Positions 62,083-64,000 of a stretch of 64,000 nucleotides of DNA are shown here, piece by piece. Numbering within the stretch: position 1 is the first letter of the stretch; every line of letters starts with the position of its first letter. The notes under the pieces were generated by a model. That model was not told the origin of the DNA. It ran no database searches and saw only the letters and a program-made list of their open reading frames with translations. Location of the stretch: NCBI GenBank assembly GCA_030686995.1, contig CM060685.1:124087823-124151822 (forward strand). Direction: 5' to 3'. The translations under genes and the position numbers were made by a program. Origin of the DNA: Artemisia argyi. Lineage: Eukaryota; Streptophyta; Magnoliopsida; Asterales; Asteraceae.

Positions 62083-64000
62083 TTACGTGACCTCATCATT
62101 GGTTTCACTCTCTAGGTCGTCTTCTAAACCAGTTTTGTATTCCGGACCTAGTTGCAAGCATTCTTTGTAGAAACCAAGCATCCTATTTTTCACATACTTT
62201 ACTCCTCCACGTCTATCCTCATCATTCCTATAATAAGCTGCTTGCTTGTGTTCCTTTTCGAAATTAGAGAGAAGGCGGTATTGCTCAATTTTGTAAGGCA
62301 TTTGGTAGGCAATCTCATCATTCTCTTCCTTGAATCTAACTATCCCTAAAGTCGGATCATAACTCATCCTAGTGGCCTCAACAAATGGTTTTACGAATAT
62401 TATTTGGCTTAGGCAATCATCTATCACTGGACGAGTGTCTTCCACTATCATAAAATTGATCTCATAAGTGAAATTGCCTATAATCACATGCAATCCCTTC
62501 ACTCTTCCTACAAAATTACTTATCAAATTCCTATTGGGCATCATCCTAAAATCAAGTTGTTTCTTCATTACCCAATTGTGGTAAGTCCTAGTCATGATGT
62601 TTACGGGAGATCTAGGATCGATGTAAGCTTTCCATATATGCATATGCCCGATGTTGCATGGTATGTTGATGTTAGAGGGGTCTCCCATTTTGATAAGGGG
62701 TGTGCCAAGGATATATGGTCTCTCGGGACTATCGAATAAATCCTTATGGTATTCCCGTTCTTCCTTGGTGGGAAACTTATCAAAGTACTTCTCTATAGTT
62801 TCTACTTCCTCTAACTCCTTTTTCTTATTAACCTCAACTTCCCTACTTTCATCCCTAGTTTCGGTTTCTACTCCAACTTCATCCTTGTCACTTTCTTCTA
62901 TCTCCTTATCTATTGGCTTAATGGTGACAACATTGACAAAGTGGACATGTTTAGATGATGAGGGGTACTTAATTTGGATTCCGTTATTGGTGTCCCTAGT
63001 GTCCTTCCTAGGTGTAGTCAACGCTTGGTTGTTGAGGGCTTTCAACAAGTTATCTATCTTATTGGCCATCTCCGTTTGTTGTTGGTTGAATTCGGTTTCA
63101 AACCTAGCTATGCAGGCTTCTTGAGATGCCATGAATTTAGACATCAATCCTTCAAGATTGTTGGTACTACCAGAGTTGTTAGAAGGATTGTTGTTGAAAG
63201 TACGGTTGGAGGGTGGACCGTTTGGTTGGTAACGATTAGGCGGATTGGAAGAATTGGGTTGATTTTGTTTCCACCTAAGGTTTGGGTGATTTTTCCAAGA
63301 GGAGTTGTAGGAATCACCGTAAGGGTTTGGCTCGGGCTTGAAAGTGTACCACTTATCTCCCGCTTCCTCGGTACGCGTGGATGCGTAGTCCGCAAAAGCT
63401 GTTCCGGGGAGTTCCACACAATCACGAGTGTCATGGGGACCACTACATAATTCGTATGAAGAAGTGATTTTGTTCACTTGGCTTGAAGGCTTAGGAGCTT
63501 CCTAAGATTTCATGAGAAACTTGACTTGGTCCTCAAGTTCCATGATCCTACGGTCGGGAGTGCTAGAGTTGTTCGAAGGCAAAGATATTGCCTTGACCGT
63601 TTTGTTCAAATCACGGGGATCATTCCAACTTTCGTTGTCATAGAGAGCAAGATCTTCTATGAGTTCCCATGATTGTTCCGCACTTAGATCACATAGCTTA
63701 CCACCGGCCGATTGGTCAATGGCTCGCCTCGTGGAGAGATCGATATGGTCATAAAAGATTTGGACTTGGAGCCAAAGATCTATGCCATGATGAGGGACTT
63801 TTTGGAGTAAGTCCTTGAAACGAGTCCATGCTTCATAAAGAGATTCATTTTGACGTTGTTGGAACATCAAGATGTCATTTCTAATCTTAGTAGTTCTCCC
63901 CGGTGGGAAAAATTGAGCAAGGAAACGAGTGGTGAGATCATCCCATGTGGTGATGGATCCCGCGGGTAAACGCTCAAGCCATTGACTAGCTTGATCCCGT
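62083..64000 (-). pseudogene. Athila-like gag and protease-like polyprotein of element B (partial)
   Basis: The frame enters from the right edge within gag and ends at TAA 62083-62085. One TAG at 63502-63504 interrupts it, where copy A has a Tyr codon. In contrast to copy A, the gag-to-protease junction is open (GAA at the position of A's TAA), so the family normally makes one gag-protease protein. Visible parts: gag core, CxxC-H-C knuckle variant (YELCSGPHDTRDC, first Cys replaced by Tyr), N/P-rich linker and the protease-like domain with IDPRSPVNIM. About 95 percent identical to A by eye. Confidence 0.87.

Larger units (their letters stand above)
58221..64000 (-). mobile_element. Athila-like LTR element B (5' part beyond the window)
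   Basis: Minus-strand second copy of the family at 4878-12576: 3' LTR 58221-59629, polypurine tract and hairpin (59630-59669), 2.4 kb non-coding part and gag-protease frame running off the right edge. It is highly similar to copy A throughout, again without reverse transcriptase or integrase. It interrupts copia Z; the possible TSD at its left is AGTTT (58216-58220), not testable here. Confidence 0.92.

Overview
The window is nuclear DNA of a flowering plant: introns with GT-AG borders, dense LTR retrotransposons, MITEs and AT-rich spacers. The retroelement families (an Athila-like gag-protease element, a Tekay-type chromovirus and several Ty1/copia elements with very long internal regions) resemble those I know from the daisy family (Asteraceae), probably tribe Anthemideae (Tanacetum, Artemisia, Chrysanthemum). 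That placement comes from memory of such proteins, not from a search.

Only two host genes are well supported: two six-exon cytochrome P450 genes of the CYP704 type, at 989-3956 (+) and 16775-19771 (-). They lie tail to tail and share all five intron positions, so they are a duplicated pair. Between them sit a LINE fragment, a complete 7.7 kb Athila-like element (4878-12576, 5-bp duplication GTTCC), a TRIM-like mini LTR element, two nested Tourist-like MITEs and a hAT-like element. A LINE 3' end (1-818) abuts the promoter of the first gene.

From 20688 to 25683 there is a solo Athila-like LTR (TSD CAACT), intergenic DNA with a 170-bp foldback MITE (9-bp TSD), and a broken PIF/Harbinger transposase. 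From 25684 to the end the DNA is nested retrotransposons. Copia X (minus strand) lies in or beside the Harbinger pseudogene. A Tekay-like gypsy element (26889-52689, minus) split the accessory ORF of X. Copia Y (36828-49368, plus) landed next to the primer-binding site of that gypsy element. On the right, X is cut by copia Z, which is cut by a second Athila-like element (58221 to the window end, minus).

No retroelement coding region is intact. Each carries nonsense codons, frameshifts or deletions, although several LTR pairs differ by only about 1-2 percent by eye, so these insertions are fairly young. The most unusual structure not explained by genes is a run of hairpins, several beside G-rich purine tracts, in the 3' non-coding region of copia Y. 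Next is a dense array of TGACG/CGTCA half-sites just upstream of the TATA box in every Athila-like LTR copy.
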